Part shown: piece after piece, positions 27,642-38,299 of the stretch
How the letters are laid out: each line of letters opens with the position of its first letter
How positions within the stretch are numbered: the first letter of the stretch is position 1
Source of the DNA: Coriaria nepalensis
Taxonomy: Eukaryota; Streptophyta; Magnoliopsida; Cucurbitales; Coriariaceae
Length of the DNA stretch: 64,000 bases
Assembly: GCA_027186245.1 (NCBI GenBank)
Contig: CP114481.1
Location: 55,560,569 to 55,624,568, forward strand
Reading direction: 5' to 3'
Notes under the pieces: model-generated
The model's input: only the letters and a program-made list of their open reading frames with translations
The model's database searches: none
Told to the model about the DNA's origin: nothing
Program-made: the position numbers and the translations under genes

Positions 27642-27729
27642 TTTTTATGACGATGATGATGAATTCTGTTTCTTTTCTTTTACTTGATGATGCTGCTTTT
27701 GGTTGAAATCTAGAGGCCTTTCTGGGTGA

Positions 27730-27737
27730 ATTTATAG
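27730..27737 (-). promoter_or_regulatory. TATA box of the A9-like gene
   Basis: TATAAATT on the minus strand, about 90 bases before the ATG at 27641. The surrounding region is not especially AT-rich, so the match is more convincing than most here. Confidence 0.5.
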
Positions 27738-27843
27738 CGAGTGCTCGGTGCTATGAGATGGCTCTTTGTGTGAGACACCTAAATAGCATTAAAAAAAACC
27801 TAACTACTTCTACTGCGATTCTCTAGTTCACATCATTTGTGTT

Positions 27844-27873
27844 GTATACCAGCTTAAGGCCGGCTTGGTATAC
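27844..27873. repeat. Short inverted repeat (gtatacca / tggtatac)
   Basis: Two perfect 8-base arms enclose a GC-richer centre (gcttaaggccggct). It resembles a collapsed miniature inverted-repeat element end. It sits about 200 bases upstream of the A9-like gene start. No target duplication identified. Confidence 0.4.
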
Positions 27874-28162
27874 AGTCATCAACATTGCAGCTTCAAAACT
27901 CCAGTTTCACGGGCATGAATCCATGCTCCCGGCTTAGCACGACTGTCACTATGCTATCACTTTTTATTAGGAGATAAAACAAACATAAATGATTCACAAA
28001 CGTTGAGATGCTTATTCAATTACAGCACTGTCAAAACTATATAATCAAAATGTGCATATAAAAAAACAATCAAGTAGGAAATTGTTCCTGTAAGACAAAT
28101 CATAAAGAATCAATAACCTTGACTTGGATTTCTAGTTAATGAGAAGCAGTAGGAGCAGCCCA

Positions 28163-28854
28163 TTACTTCTTGACAGCAAACAGGAATTTCTCCCTGTGAA
28201 GAGGACCATCTTCATGATCAACTTTTTGACTATCCCAATTCATTCTATCAATAGTCCTCTTGATTTTCACTTCCGTATCGATATCATCCCGGAATATTAC
28301 CCTTCCTTCCGGCCTCAATATCCTATCCATCTCAAGCAATATGTCCTCCATTTCACATCTGCTGTTCCAGATATCACAAATTCAAAACATGTTTTTATAT
28401 ATAGATTTTGAATAAACCATAAGGTATTCATCAGATCAAAGACTTACCTATTTTCATACCGGCTAAAGACTGAATCAGCATGAATGAAATCGTATGTTCT
28501 AGGATAAGTAGACATTGCTTCACACCTGAAAAAGAAAAAAGGCAAAAAAAAAAGTTGTTAATTAACCAACGTTCATTAGATAAACCGGATCATCAACTAG
28601 AGCAGAAGCAAATCCGCCCAAGAAGGCATTCATGTCTAAGAAATTTCAATATCTGCCCGCTTGTCCCACAACTGATTGTTAACTGTCATGTAATAAGAAA
28701 ACCTTTTATTCCATAGTTCAGAATCTTGTCTGACAATATTAGCTGTAATTCCTTTCACACTTCCTCTACTAATCCTAGGCGGGGGACAGCATTTAATCTC
28801 TCCGGCCATTTCGCCAATGCCCCTCCGGAAATTTCCTGACTGTCTGAAACTTCC
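28163..28854 (-). pseudogene. PMT-type methyltransferase pseudogene, 3' part
   Basis: C-terminal part of a Golgi-type putative methyltransferase (PMT family, formerly DUF248, pectin-related). From the copia insertion downward on the minus strand: GALAKWPERLNAV and ISRGSVKGITA, then WNKRFSYYMT; a frameshift; LDMNAFLGGFASALVDDPVY just after an in-frame TGA where the family has Arg; an exon at 28448-28525 ([20 protein letters not shown]) and a last exon at 28163-28358 (MEDILLEMDRILRPEG ending LFAVKK). A segment of about 25 residues normally following MNV is missing. Together with 34186-35917 this was one gene. The gene was already damaged or has decayed since the insertion. Confidence 0.85.
28850..28854. 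repeat. Target-site duplication, left copy (CTTCC)
   Basis: CTTCC directly precedes the 5' LTR and is repeated directly after the 3' LTR at 34186-34190. Removing one copy and the element rejoins the methyltransferase reading frame across CFTPLPEVSDSQEISGG. Confidence 0.93.
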
Positions 28855-29516
28855 TGTTTGAAGATTGTTTGTTTGGTTAGTGACTTCACAATTGGAAATT
28901 AGCCAAAAACGTTGACTTTTTGACTTCCTAATCCAAATGCATTGACTCCAATTCCATTAGCTTCCTCTCATCATTTATGACTTGTTGCAATTGGTTTGAA
29001 GGTGATCGGATCATTAAAACTCAACTTGAGGCCTAATCTTGCTTTTACTGTTTTATTGATTTTGGCCATGTGAAGTTTCCGTTTTAGTGCATTTTTTACC
29101 TCAAATGGAGCTGCTCTAACCTCAAGCAAGTTTTTTTAAGTTGGTTGGACCTCAAGCTTCGAGATCAAGCATGCCAAAGTCCATCATCTCACTTTTGGTG
29201 TTTTAGCACAAAGCCAAAAGCTGTTTTTACAGTAATAGCTTTTTGCCTTTGCTGTTTTTACAGAACAACTTTTTTGCTGTTTTTGTGTGCTTGATTGTAC
29301 TTAGCACTTTTGTAATGTCCAATCTAGTATTGTAACTTCTAATCCTAGTTGATTAGAGATGTCTTAGTTTACTTTAACTTTAGTAATTGTTCTGATTTGT
29401 AATCATCTCTTTATTAAGTATTAATGAAATGAAAAACTTGCATTTTTAGCAAGTAAGCAAAATTTACAAACTCAAGTGTTCTGTTTTGTTTTGCTCTAAA
29501 CTTCGAAATTCGAACA
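28855..29516 (+). repeat. 5' LTR of the copia element
   Basis: 662 bases, TGTTTGAAGATTG at the start and CGAACA at the end. Same length as the 3' LTR with no indel seen. Holds the element promoter and poly(A) signals, which I could not place exactly. Confidence 0.95.
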
Positions 29517-29528
29517 TGGTATCAGAGC
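29517..29528 (+). promoter_or_regulatory. Primer binding site of the copia element
   Basis: TGGTATCAGAGC starts immediately after the 5' LTR. It is the classic plant copia site complementary to the 3' end of initiator tRNA-Met, used to start minus-strand DNA synthesis. Confidence 0.93.
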
Positions 29529-29629
29529 TTAATTCTTAAGGGGCCTGATCATCATCCATTCTTTCTCTCCAACTTCAATCGATAAAAAAAAAATAGATTC
29601 TTACCTACTCAAAAAACCAAAAATCAGAA

Positions 29630-32600
29630 ATGTCTTCCAACAGTGTGAATCTTCCCTCTCCACCTGTTTTCAATGGAAAAGACTATCACATATGGAATGA
29701 CAAGATGCAAAATTACCTTATTACATTTGATCTATGGGAAGCAGTGGAAGAAGGCTACGAACCTCATGCTGAAGAAGAGCACTTCACAGTCAACCAACTG
29801 AAGGCAGACAAGGAAAAGAGATTGAAGAACTATAGAGCCCTTACAGTCATCCAATCTGCCATTTCGAATGAGATTCACACAAGAATTCTTGGCCTCAAAA
29901 AAGCCAAATCAGTGTGGGATACTCTTCAAGCAGAATTCCATGGAACCAAAAGGGTTAGAGCTGTCAACTTGCTCACTGCAAGAAGAGACTTTGAAGCTCT
30001 AAGAATGAAAGACGATGAACCTATCAAGGCTTATGTGGATAAGCTAAATGAGATTGTGAGTCAAATGAGAATGCTAGGAAGTGACATTACTGAGAGCTCC
30101 ATCGTGAACAAAGTGTTGGTGAGCTTGCCTTCCAAATTTGACTCAAAAGTGGATGCTATAGAGGAAAGCAAAGATATGTCCAAACTGACCATGAATGAAC
30201 TCATAGGTTCACTTCAAGCAAATGAGAAGAGACATTCAAATAGGACAGATGCAACTACAGAAGGTGCTTTCTTTGCAAATCAGAAAAAACCTTGGAAAAG
30301 GGACAACCAAGGCAGCAGCTCCAAACCTTCAAATCCTGCAAGCAAGAAGAAGGAACACACTTGTACCATTTGCAAGAGAAAGGGGCACTTTGAAAAGACT
30401 TGTTGGAACAAGGGCAAACCTCAATGCTCCTATTGCAAAAGATTCGGTCATGTGGAGAAGGAGTGCAGAAAAAGGAAGTACGAAACAGAAAATCACAAAT
30501 CTCAGCAAGCAAATCATGCTGAAGATGAAGAAAATGCTTTCATGGTCACACAAGCCAAAAGACCAAGACAAAGGTATGAATGGTTGATTGATAGTGGATG
30601 CACAAGTCACATGACCTTCAACAAAGACTTGTTTCTCAGCCTAGACATGTCAAGCAAGACAAATGTCATTGTAGGCAATGGTGAAACTCTGAAGGCAGAA
30701 GGAAGAGGGACTGTTTCTGTCAAGACAAGCAATGGAGCAAGGATAATCAAAGATGTTCTTTATGTTCCGAATCTGGATCATAATCTTCTCAGTGTGGGGC
30801 AAATCATGAAGAGTGGCTACTGTCTTACTTTCCAAGAAAAATACTGCAGAATCCTAGATTCCAATATGAAGCTAATTGCTCAGGCCAAGATCAACAACAA
30901 CAGCTTCTCTCTAAATTAGGAAAATGGTGATCATAAGGCTATGATGAGCAAAGCTGATGAATCATGGCTTTGGCACAAAAGATATGGCCATTGTGACCTG
31001 AGGAAACTTAGCATTCTGAGCTCAAAAGAGCTGGTTGAAGACATTCCAAAGTTGCAAGTTCAAACTGAAATTTGTGAATGCTGTCAACTTGAAAAAATGA
31101 AGAGGAAGCCTTTTCCTATCAACCAAGCTAATAGGGCATCTGAGAAGCTTCAACTTGTTCACTCCGATGTATGTGGACCTATGAAGGTTCCCTTATTGAA
31201 CAACATCAAATTCTTCCTACTGTTTATAGATGATCAAACAAGGTATGGTTGGATTTACTTTCTCAAAAACAAATCAGAAGTTTTCGGGCTGTTCAAGAAC
31301 TTCAAAGCCTTGGTTGAAGCTCAGTCAGAAAAGAAAATCAAAGTCTTGAGGACTGATAATGGAGGATACAACTCAACCGAGTTCAAATATTTTTGTGAAA
31401 CTCAAGGCATTATCCACCAATTTACAGTGCCTTATTCACCTCAGCAAAATGGGGTTGCTGAAAGAAGAAACCGAACAGTAATGGAGATGTCTAGAAGCAT
31501 GCTGTTTGAGAAGAAGATCCCCAAAAGGTTTTGGGCTGAGGTAGCCTTCACCTCTGTGCATCTGCTGAACAGACTTCCTACCAAAGCTGTGGAGGGAAAA
31601 ACTCCATATGAGGCATGGTTCAACCTCAAACCTTCTGCCTCTCATCTCAAAGTATTCGGTTCAATTTGCTTCATCCATGTTCCTAATGCCAAGAGGGATA
31701 AACTATCTGAAAAATCAGAAAAGTGTGTGCTGGTTGGTTATAGTGCTGAAAGCAAAGGATATAGAGTTTTCAACCCAAAGTCCAACAAGGTTATGGTCAG
31801 TAGGGATGTAACATTTGATGAGTTAGCAAGCCTCAAATAGGACAATGAAGATGAAGAAATCTCAAAATTATTGATGAAGGAGCAAGCTGTGCAATCTGAA
31901 CCTTTGTCTGATGAAGAGGATGAACCTAAAAATCCAAGGTTCAGAAGCATTGATGATGTGTATCAAAGATGCAACTTGGCCATCTCAGAACCTATCTGCT
32001 ATGAAGAGGCCAAAGGTGATCCAAATTGGGAACAAGCAATGAATGAGGAGATTTCCACAATTAACAAGAATGAGACTTGGAAACTGACCAAGAAACCAGA
32101 AGGCAAGAAAACCATTGGGGTAAAGTGGATTTACAAGGTTAAAATCAATCCGGATGGAACCACCAAGAGGCACAAAGCAAGACTTGTTGTCAAGGGATAT
32201 TCACAACAGCATGGAGTTGATTATGGAGACACATTTGCTCCAGTTGCTAGATTGGATACAATCAGAATGCTAATAGCTATTGCAGCTTCAAAAGGGTGGA
32301 AAATTGATCAACTTGATGTCAAGTCAGCCTTCCTTAATGGCTACCTAGAGGAGGAGATCTATGTGGCTCAACCTGAGGGATTCATCACAATGGGAAAGGA
32401 AGATCATGTGTATAGACTTCACAAAGCTCTATATGGACTGAAACAAGCTCCAAGAGCTTGGTATGCAAGGATCAATGGCTACCTCATCAACAAAGGCTTT
32501 CTGAGGAGTGAGAGTGATCAAACCCTCTACATCATCAAACAAGGTATCTCAACTCTAATTGTCTCTTTATATGTTGATGACTTGTTGGTGATCGGGTGTG

Positions 32601-33571
32601 AGTCTAGCTTAGTGGAAAAATTCAAATCTGATATGAAAATAGAATTTGAGATGACTGATCTTGGAAGCATGAGATACTTTCTTGGAATGGAGATTCTCCA
32701 ACTATCTAATGGGATCTTCATATCTCAAGCTAAGTATGCTAATGACCTTTTGAAAAGATTCAAGATGGAAAGCTCTAAACTTGTTTCCACTCCCCTAGTT
32801 GCTGGTGAAAAGTTATCCAAATCTGATGGTTCAGAAAGGGTGGATTCAACAAGCTCTAGGAGTCTCATAGGAGGTCTTATGTACCTAATAGCAACAAGGC
32901 CTGATCTTATGCAAGCTACCTGCTTACTCGCTAGATTCATGCATGAGCCAACTCAAATGCATAATGGGGCTGCCAAGAGGATGTTGAAATATCTAAGTGG
33001 CACCTCATCTAATGGAATCTGGTATGAGAAGGGAGAATTGAATTTACATGGCTATGTAGACAGTGATTGGGCCGGATCAATTGATGACATGAAAAGCACA
33101 AGTGGCTTCTGCTTCTCACTTGGCTCAGGGGTCTTCTGCTGGAGCTCTAAGAAACAGCAAGTAGTTGCTCAATCAACGGCTGAAGCTGAGTACATTGCAG
33201 CAGCCTCAGCAACCAATCAAGCAACTTGGATAAGGAAAATGATGAAAGATCTTGGTTTCATTCAATTGGATCCTGCAACTATCTACTGTGATAGTCAATC
33301 TTCTATTGCCATATCTGAGAATCCAATTCATTTTGGAAAGACAAAGCATATTTTGATCAAGTTTCATGTGATTATGGAGCTTATCAAAAATGGAGAAATA
33401 AGGTTGAAATATTGCAATTCTGAAAATCAGAATACTGATATCTTTACCAAGCCTCTCTCCGGGTTCAAGTTTGATTACTTCAAATGTAAATTGGGAGTCA
33501 CTCACAAAACATTCAAGGAGGAGTGTTTGAAGATTGCTTGTTTGGTTAGTGACTTCACAATTGGAAATTAG
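29630..33571 (+). pseudogene. copia gag-pol polyprotein, two in-frame stops
   Basis: One frame of 1314 codons including three stops: TAG at 30917-30919, TAG at 31838-31840 and the terminal TAG at 33569-33571. Order by approximate codon: gag from 1; two CCHC zinc knuckles near 245 and 266 (CTICKRKGHFEKTC, CSYCKRFGHVEKEC); aspartic protease DSG near 320; integrase zinc finger near 445 (HKRYGH, CECCQ) and DDE residues near 512, 575 and 608; reverse transcriptase with YVDD near 981; RNase H near 1142 (YVDSDWAG). Both premature TAG codons could come from a glutamine codon by one C-to-T change. The frame has no frameshift. The terminal stop lies 48 bases inside the 3' LTR. Confidence 0.93.
33515..33523 (+). 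promoter_or_regulatory. Polypurine tract of the copia element
   Basis: AAGGAGGAG abuts the 3' LTR and would prime plus-strand synthesis. It also codes for residues of the polyprotein (KEE), because gag-pol runs into the LTR. Confidence 0.85.
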
Positions 33572-34185
33572 CCCAAAACGTTGACTTTTTGACTCTCTAA
33601 TCCAAATGCATTGACTCCAATTTCATTAGCTTCCTCTCATCATTTATGACTTGTTGCAATTGGTTTGAAGGTGATCGGATCATTAAAACTCAACTTGAGG
33701 CCTAATCTTGCTTTTACTGTTTTATTGATTTTGGCATTGTGAAGTTTCTGTTTTAGTGCATTTTTTACCTCAAATGGAGCTGCTCTAACCTCAAGCAAGT
33801 TTGTTTAAGTTGGTTGGACCTCAAGCTTCGAGATCAAGCATGCCAAAGTCCATCATCTCACTTTTGGTGTTTTAGCATAAAACCAAAAGCTGTTTTTATA
33901 GTAACAGCTTTTTGCCTTTGCTGTTTTTATAGAACAGCTTTTTTGCTGTTTTTGTGTGCTTGATTGTACTTAGCACTTTTGTAATGTCCAATCTAGTATT
34001 GTAACTTCTAATCCTAGTTGATTAGAGATGTCTTAGTTTACTTTAACTTTAGTAATTATTCTTATTTATAATCATCTCTTTATTAAGTATTAATGAAATG
34101 AAAAACTTGCATTTTTAGCAAGTAAGCAAAATTTACAAACTCAAGTGTTCTGTTTTGTTTTGCTCTAAACTTCGAAATTCTAACA
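33524..34185 (+). repeat. 3' LTR of the copia element
   Basis: 662 bases, TGTTTGAAGATTG to CTAACA. Nearly identical to the 5' LTR. The first 48 bases also encode the end of gag-pol. Confidence 0.95.
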
Positions 34186-34190
34186 CTTCC
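34186..34190. repeat. Target-site duplication, right copy (CTTCC)
   Basis: Direct repeat of 28850-28854 flanking the copia element. Confidence 0.93.
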
Positions 34191-35262
34191 GGCAAGGGTG
34201 TAAAACAAGTATGAATCTCTGTATAGCTGAAAGTTCAAATTCAAATCAAATTAATTAGCATGAATAAAATTAAAAATTCAATTCGCGTTGAAGTGAAGTA
34301 CTGATCGAGCACGAACCAAGCCTTATCGGGGTCATTGGCGAGACAGAAAGGGAGTTTACTTCGGTTACTTTTACAGTTAACTTTGCAGCTGAGATGGTTA
34401 ATAGGCTTTTGCCAAATGGCATTATCACCCTTATCAACCAACTTATTCGAACAAAAATTTTGAGCTACTCATTCAATTGAAATTTGTTCAGCATTCAAGT
34501 CTTCCTTTGTTCTCCCCCACCCTTTCCAATACTTCTTCCAATTAATCGGAGGGCCGAAGAGAATCCATTACCCTCTGGGGCGTAGGACACGGTCGACTTC
34601 TCTAAGGAATATTCCGTTTTATTGGCCCCACAGAATAAGGCAACGAGAGCAATGAGCCATGTCAAATGATCTAGAAGGTAGGGAAGCCTTTTAGAAGCAA
34701 GGAAACCTATAAGGGCAGGTACCCCTCGCACTAATGCAAATTGTACTTGAGCTTCATGTGTGTCTCTTGGCGCGAAAGACATTGTTATTATGTTCCTAGA
34801 TAACAGATAAGCTCCCCAACTTGCTTCCTGAAATTAATTTTCATAAAAAAAAATTCATATAAATTTGCAACTTAAACATAAATCATTATAATTTTTTTTT
34901 TAAACCAATCAAATCTTAGTCAGAGTGCGACAGCAGATTTAGCAAACCTCTGTATAAAGTGGAATAATGTAATGAGATAGATCAATGAGAAATCATAACA
35001 AATTCAAAGTCAACTATATGTATTTAATCTATGCGACTATTGGAGACCTCTAGATTCTCTAATTGTGATCATGAAAGAGATTCTCTTAGATCGATGCATG
35101 AATTGTATATACTCAAATCCAATAAATAAATAATTAAAACGAAAAGCAAGAAGGAAAATAGGTAGATATCTGTAGCATGAAAAGCTTACCCCACAGCCAG
35201 TATCAATGGCGGTCCTAATAGATCCATGTTTAAGATCAATCAGCTTGCCAATATCATCAATA

Positions 35263-35437
35263 TACGCATCCGCACCATTAGGAAACATGGTCCCACCTCC
35301 ATGAAACCTAAACCTATGACGATTGCCTTCATGTCTAATCCGATTCTGCACTGCCTTCTCCACTGTCAACTCCTTATGAGGCACATTAGCATACCATGCT
35401 ACGCATCGGCACCATTAGGAAACATGGTCCCCCCTCC
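35263..35437. repeat. Duplicated 38-base patch inside the pseudogene
   Basis: 35263-35300 and 35400-35437 match over 38 bases with two mismatches (both begin tacgcatc). The copy at 35263 encodes [13 protein letters not shown] in the right place. The copy at 35400 sits where the family has a different sequence ending AWYANV, so it looks like a templated insertion or local gene-conversion scar. Confidence 0.8.
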
Positions 35438-35917
35438 TTACAGGAAACGGTTTCCTATACCTGAATGGTGCCGGAATCCGACACTTCAGGACCGCCACTT
35501 CTCCTCTGGACAATGTCTCTCTCTGTATATCAGTCTGTCTCTGCTGAACCGTAACGATCTGTTGGTGTCCTGGCATGGTGTGTACTCGCTTAAGTTCACG
35601 TGACATGGCGGGTACGTTTCAATGGGTTCGATTCGTCAGGTGGTGGTGGTGGAGTTGTTTATGTCGAGGCTGTGGTGGAGGGAGAAGTCTAGGGTTGTGT
35701 TGTTTTCTCCGCCGTGGTTTGTGGCGGTGCAAGGGAGGATGTTGTTTTTGTCAAGAGTGGATGAAGCGGTTGGAGTAGTAGTGCTAGTGCTTTGCCAGAG
35801 ACCAAGGAAGTAGAAGAAGATGCAGAGGAGGAAAACGGAAGAGGGTGATGAGAAGTTTTTCTTGCATGGAAGAAATTTTGATGGTTTACAGATTGGTTGG
35901 TAACTTGGACCAGCCAT

Positions 35918-36641
35918 GGATTTTATTAGGAGTTAGGACTGGCCTGCCTCTTGCTTCTGTTTGGTTTCTTGGTTGTAATGATCTCGATCCATCTTCTTCT
36001 ATGTGTATATGTTGTATGCGCGCGTGTGTACAATCTACAATGTGTAGATATCTTAAGGTTGTAAGAACGCGGTAGGAGGCATAAAAGGAAGTTGCCAGAT
36101 CCTCAGAATGTGTGTTTTCCTTAAGAAGAGAAACATAATGAACTTTCAAAATGTGTGTGATTCACTCTAATTATTTTATAATAATTAAATAATATAAAAA
36201 GTTATTAATTAAATTTAAAGAATTTTATGAAAAACATCCAAAGTCATCTCATTTATGGGACAGATTTGGCATTTGAGTAAATATTAATACTAATCCTATC
36301 CAATGACTCGAAAAGTTAAAAATATATATATATATAATTTTACTAATTTACTTTATGTAGATATATATTTTTAGTTTTCTAATTAAAAAATGAGAGAATT
36401 TGATTTAGAGAATAGAATCTAGATACTAGATAGCTATTATCTAAAAATATATATATATATATATTTATTTATTTATTTATTATTATTATTATTATTACAT
36501 ATGGCAGCAAAGTAACAAGAGTACTACTATTATTGAGACAAAACAAATTTAAGCAAAGACATGAATCCAGACATCAAACTATACCCAGAAACTTCCTTTA
36601 TTCAACTTCTGAAACTCCCCGTTACCAAAAGATAAAAGGTA
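35918..36641. other. Intergenic region between the PMT-type pseudogene and P450
   Basis: Former promoter of the PMT-type gene and the 3' untranslated region of the P450 gene. AT-rich, with TA and TTA/TAT microsatellites near 36320 and 36447-36495. No gene seen. Confidence 0.4.
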
Positions 36642-38228
36642 CTAACTTTTGCTATATGGGACTCTTAGCTTTGGTACAAGGAGAAGTGGTTGTTCCTTCT
36701 GCATTGTTAAACCGAATTTTTCGTTCATATTTAGCTCCGTCGGAAACGGACCGCTCGGAAGAGACCAATCAAAGTAATGAATAAAAGTAGCTAGGATTAA
36801 CTCCACAGTCTTAGTAGCCATCGGAAGGCCAGGACATATTCTCCTTCCAGCACCAAAAGGGATGAACTCAAAGTCATTCCCTTTAAAATCCAACTTAGAG
36901 CTCAAAAACCTTTCTGGTCTGAATGACAATGGATCATCCCAGATAGTGGGGTCCCTCCCTATGGCCCACGCATTCACCAGCACCTTTGTGTTTTTTGGAA
37001 TCTTATAGTTCATAACTTCACAGGTTTCAATGGCTCGGTGAGGGACGAGAAGCGGGGCTGCTGGGTGCAGCCTTAGTGTTTCTCTTACACACATATGAAG
37101 GTATGGAAGCTCAGATTTATCATAGTTCAATTCTTTCCTTGTAATTAGCTCTTCTTGAACTTTGTTCATTGTTTCTTTACTCCTTATTAGCTCCGCCATG
37201 GCCCATTCAATGGTTGATGTGGTAGTGTCAGTTCCTGCAATAAACAAGTCCTGAAAGAAGAAATGTCAGGATTCACTTTGTCATAGAAATAAATGAATGA
37301 ATGAAGAAGTAGAAAATATTTGTGTTGTTTAGCTGCATACACAAGCCATAGTATTGATTTTGTCATCTGAGAAATCATTTTGAAGCATGACATCCAAGAA
37401 GTCAGGATGTTTCTCATCTGATTCTGATCTGGGATTCTCTCGTCTTTCCCTGATAATGCTTTCCCAGACTCTGATTAATCGATTACGGCACTCCATTGAC
37501 TTTTTGTTTAGACCCTGAATGTCTATCCCATCCAAAAATGGATAAAAGTCCACTATATTTGGAGTAGTACCCAACTCCATCATCTTCCAAACAATCCCCT
37601 TCAACTCACGGGCTTCTTCGTCTTCGAACTCTAAGAAATTCCTTGAGAAAACAAGGTTTGACAAAATGATGAACACAGTTGTAAATACAACTTGAGCAAT
37701 ATTCGCCACTTTCCCTTCTTGACTGCATAAAAACTTGACCATCTCATCCATCTTTCTTTGCCTTATAATTCCCTGCTGCTCAATTGCTCTGGGCGAAAAC
37801 AGCTCGGCACGGCACAGGGACCGCAGGAGCTTCCAATTGTCATGGCATTCATGGGCCCAAACGAGGGAGAATGTGGTGTAATCATCAACACCTTTGATTG
37901 GCCTCAGTTTTGGGGCATGTCGACCTGACAATACACGATCATGGGTCTTGAGGATTTCAACGGCAGCTAACGGAGACGAAGCAACAACTACGAGCTGAGT
38001 TCCGAGCCTGAAAGACATGAGTGGACCATAAAGTTGGGCAAATTCTGCCATGGTTATGGGAAACTTTTTAACTTTGGCTAGTTGGAAAAGATTGCCTACT
38101 ATCGGCCACGGCCTTGGACCTGGTGGAAGAGGTAAGCTTTTCGAACCGGAGTTGTTAAGCTTCCACAAGATGAAGAAGAGAGGAGGCAGTAGAAGTAGAA
38201 GAAGATCGGAGAGGGAAGAGAGATTCAT
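36642..38228 (-). CDS. Cytochrome P450, CYP80/CYP76-like
   Basis: ER-anchored haem monooxygenase. Exons 37341-38228 and 36642-37250 on the minus strand with one GT-AG intron in the usual plant A-type position before the I helix; 498 residues. N-terminal anchor (LLLLLLPPLFFILW), proline hinge LPPGPRPWPIVGNL, I-helix AGTDTT at 301-306, ExxR at 353-356 (ETLR), PERF, and haem loop PFGAGRRICPG with Cys435. The wording RLGTQLVVVASSP, KTHDRVLSGR and NMNEKFGLTMQKEQPLLL is closest to proteins labelled N-methylcoclaurine 3'-hydroxylase-like (CYP80). Alkaloid chemistry is inferred from naming only; a CYP76-type terpenoid role is possible. Confidence 0.92.
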
Positions 38229-38289
38229 GCTTTTTCACAAAAGAAATGGACGAAGCTAGCTTTACATGACTTGTGGGAAAAGCTTCTAG

Positions 38290-38299
38290 TATATATATA
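38290..38299 (-). promoter_or_regulatory. TATA-like box of the P450 gene
   Basis: tatatatata about 62 bases upstream of the P450 ATG on the minus strand, allowing a leader of about 30 bases. Positional evidence only. Confidence 0.4.

Larger units (their letters stand above)
28855..34185 (+). mobile_element. Complete Ty1/copia LTR retrotransposon
   Basis: 5331 bases with two 662-base LTRs (28855-29516 and 33524-34185) starting TG and ending CA, a 5-base target duplication, a tRNA primer site, a polypurine tract and a full-length gag-pol frame in the copia order (protease, integrase, reverse transcriptase, RNase H). By eye the LTRs differ at about 19 positions (near 3 percent), mostly transitions, so the insertion is fairly young. 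It sits in opposite orientation inside the PMT-type gene. Two in-frame stop codons make this copy non-autonomous unless suppressed. Confidence 0.96.
34186..35917 (-). pseudogene. PMT-type methyltransferase pseudogene, 5' part
   Basis: N-terminal and central part of a putative Golgi methyltransferase. It starts at 35917 (MAGPSYQPICKPSKF) with a type II membrane anchor (SVFLLCIFFYFLGLW). An in-frame TGA at 35636-35638 is followed in the same frame by YPPCHVNLSEYTPC and LIYRERHCPEE, then a frameshift into LKCRIPAPFRYRKPFP. Next come [14 protein letters not shown] and [16 protein letters not shown] to TGCG (exon end 35190), then [10 protein letters not shown] and [15 protein letters not shown], with TAA stops at 34619-34621 and 34568-34570 and further frame damage. 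The copia insertion splits it in CFTPLPE. Family identity is clear; PMT15/16/17-like is a lean. A 38-base patch is duplicated at 35263-35300 and 35400-35437. Confidence 0.87.

Noticed and set aside
30255..30610. Minus-strand Cys-rich frames within the retrotransposon
   Set aside because: Reverse reading of the zinc-knuckle region of gag.
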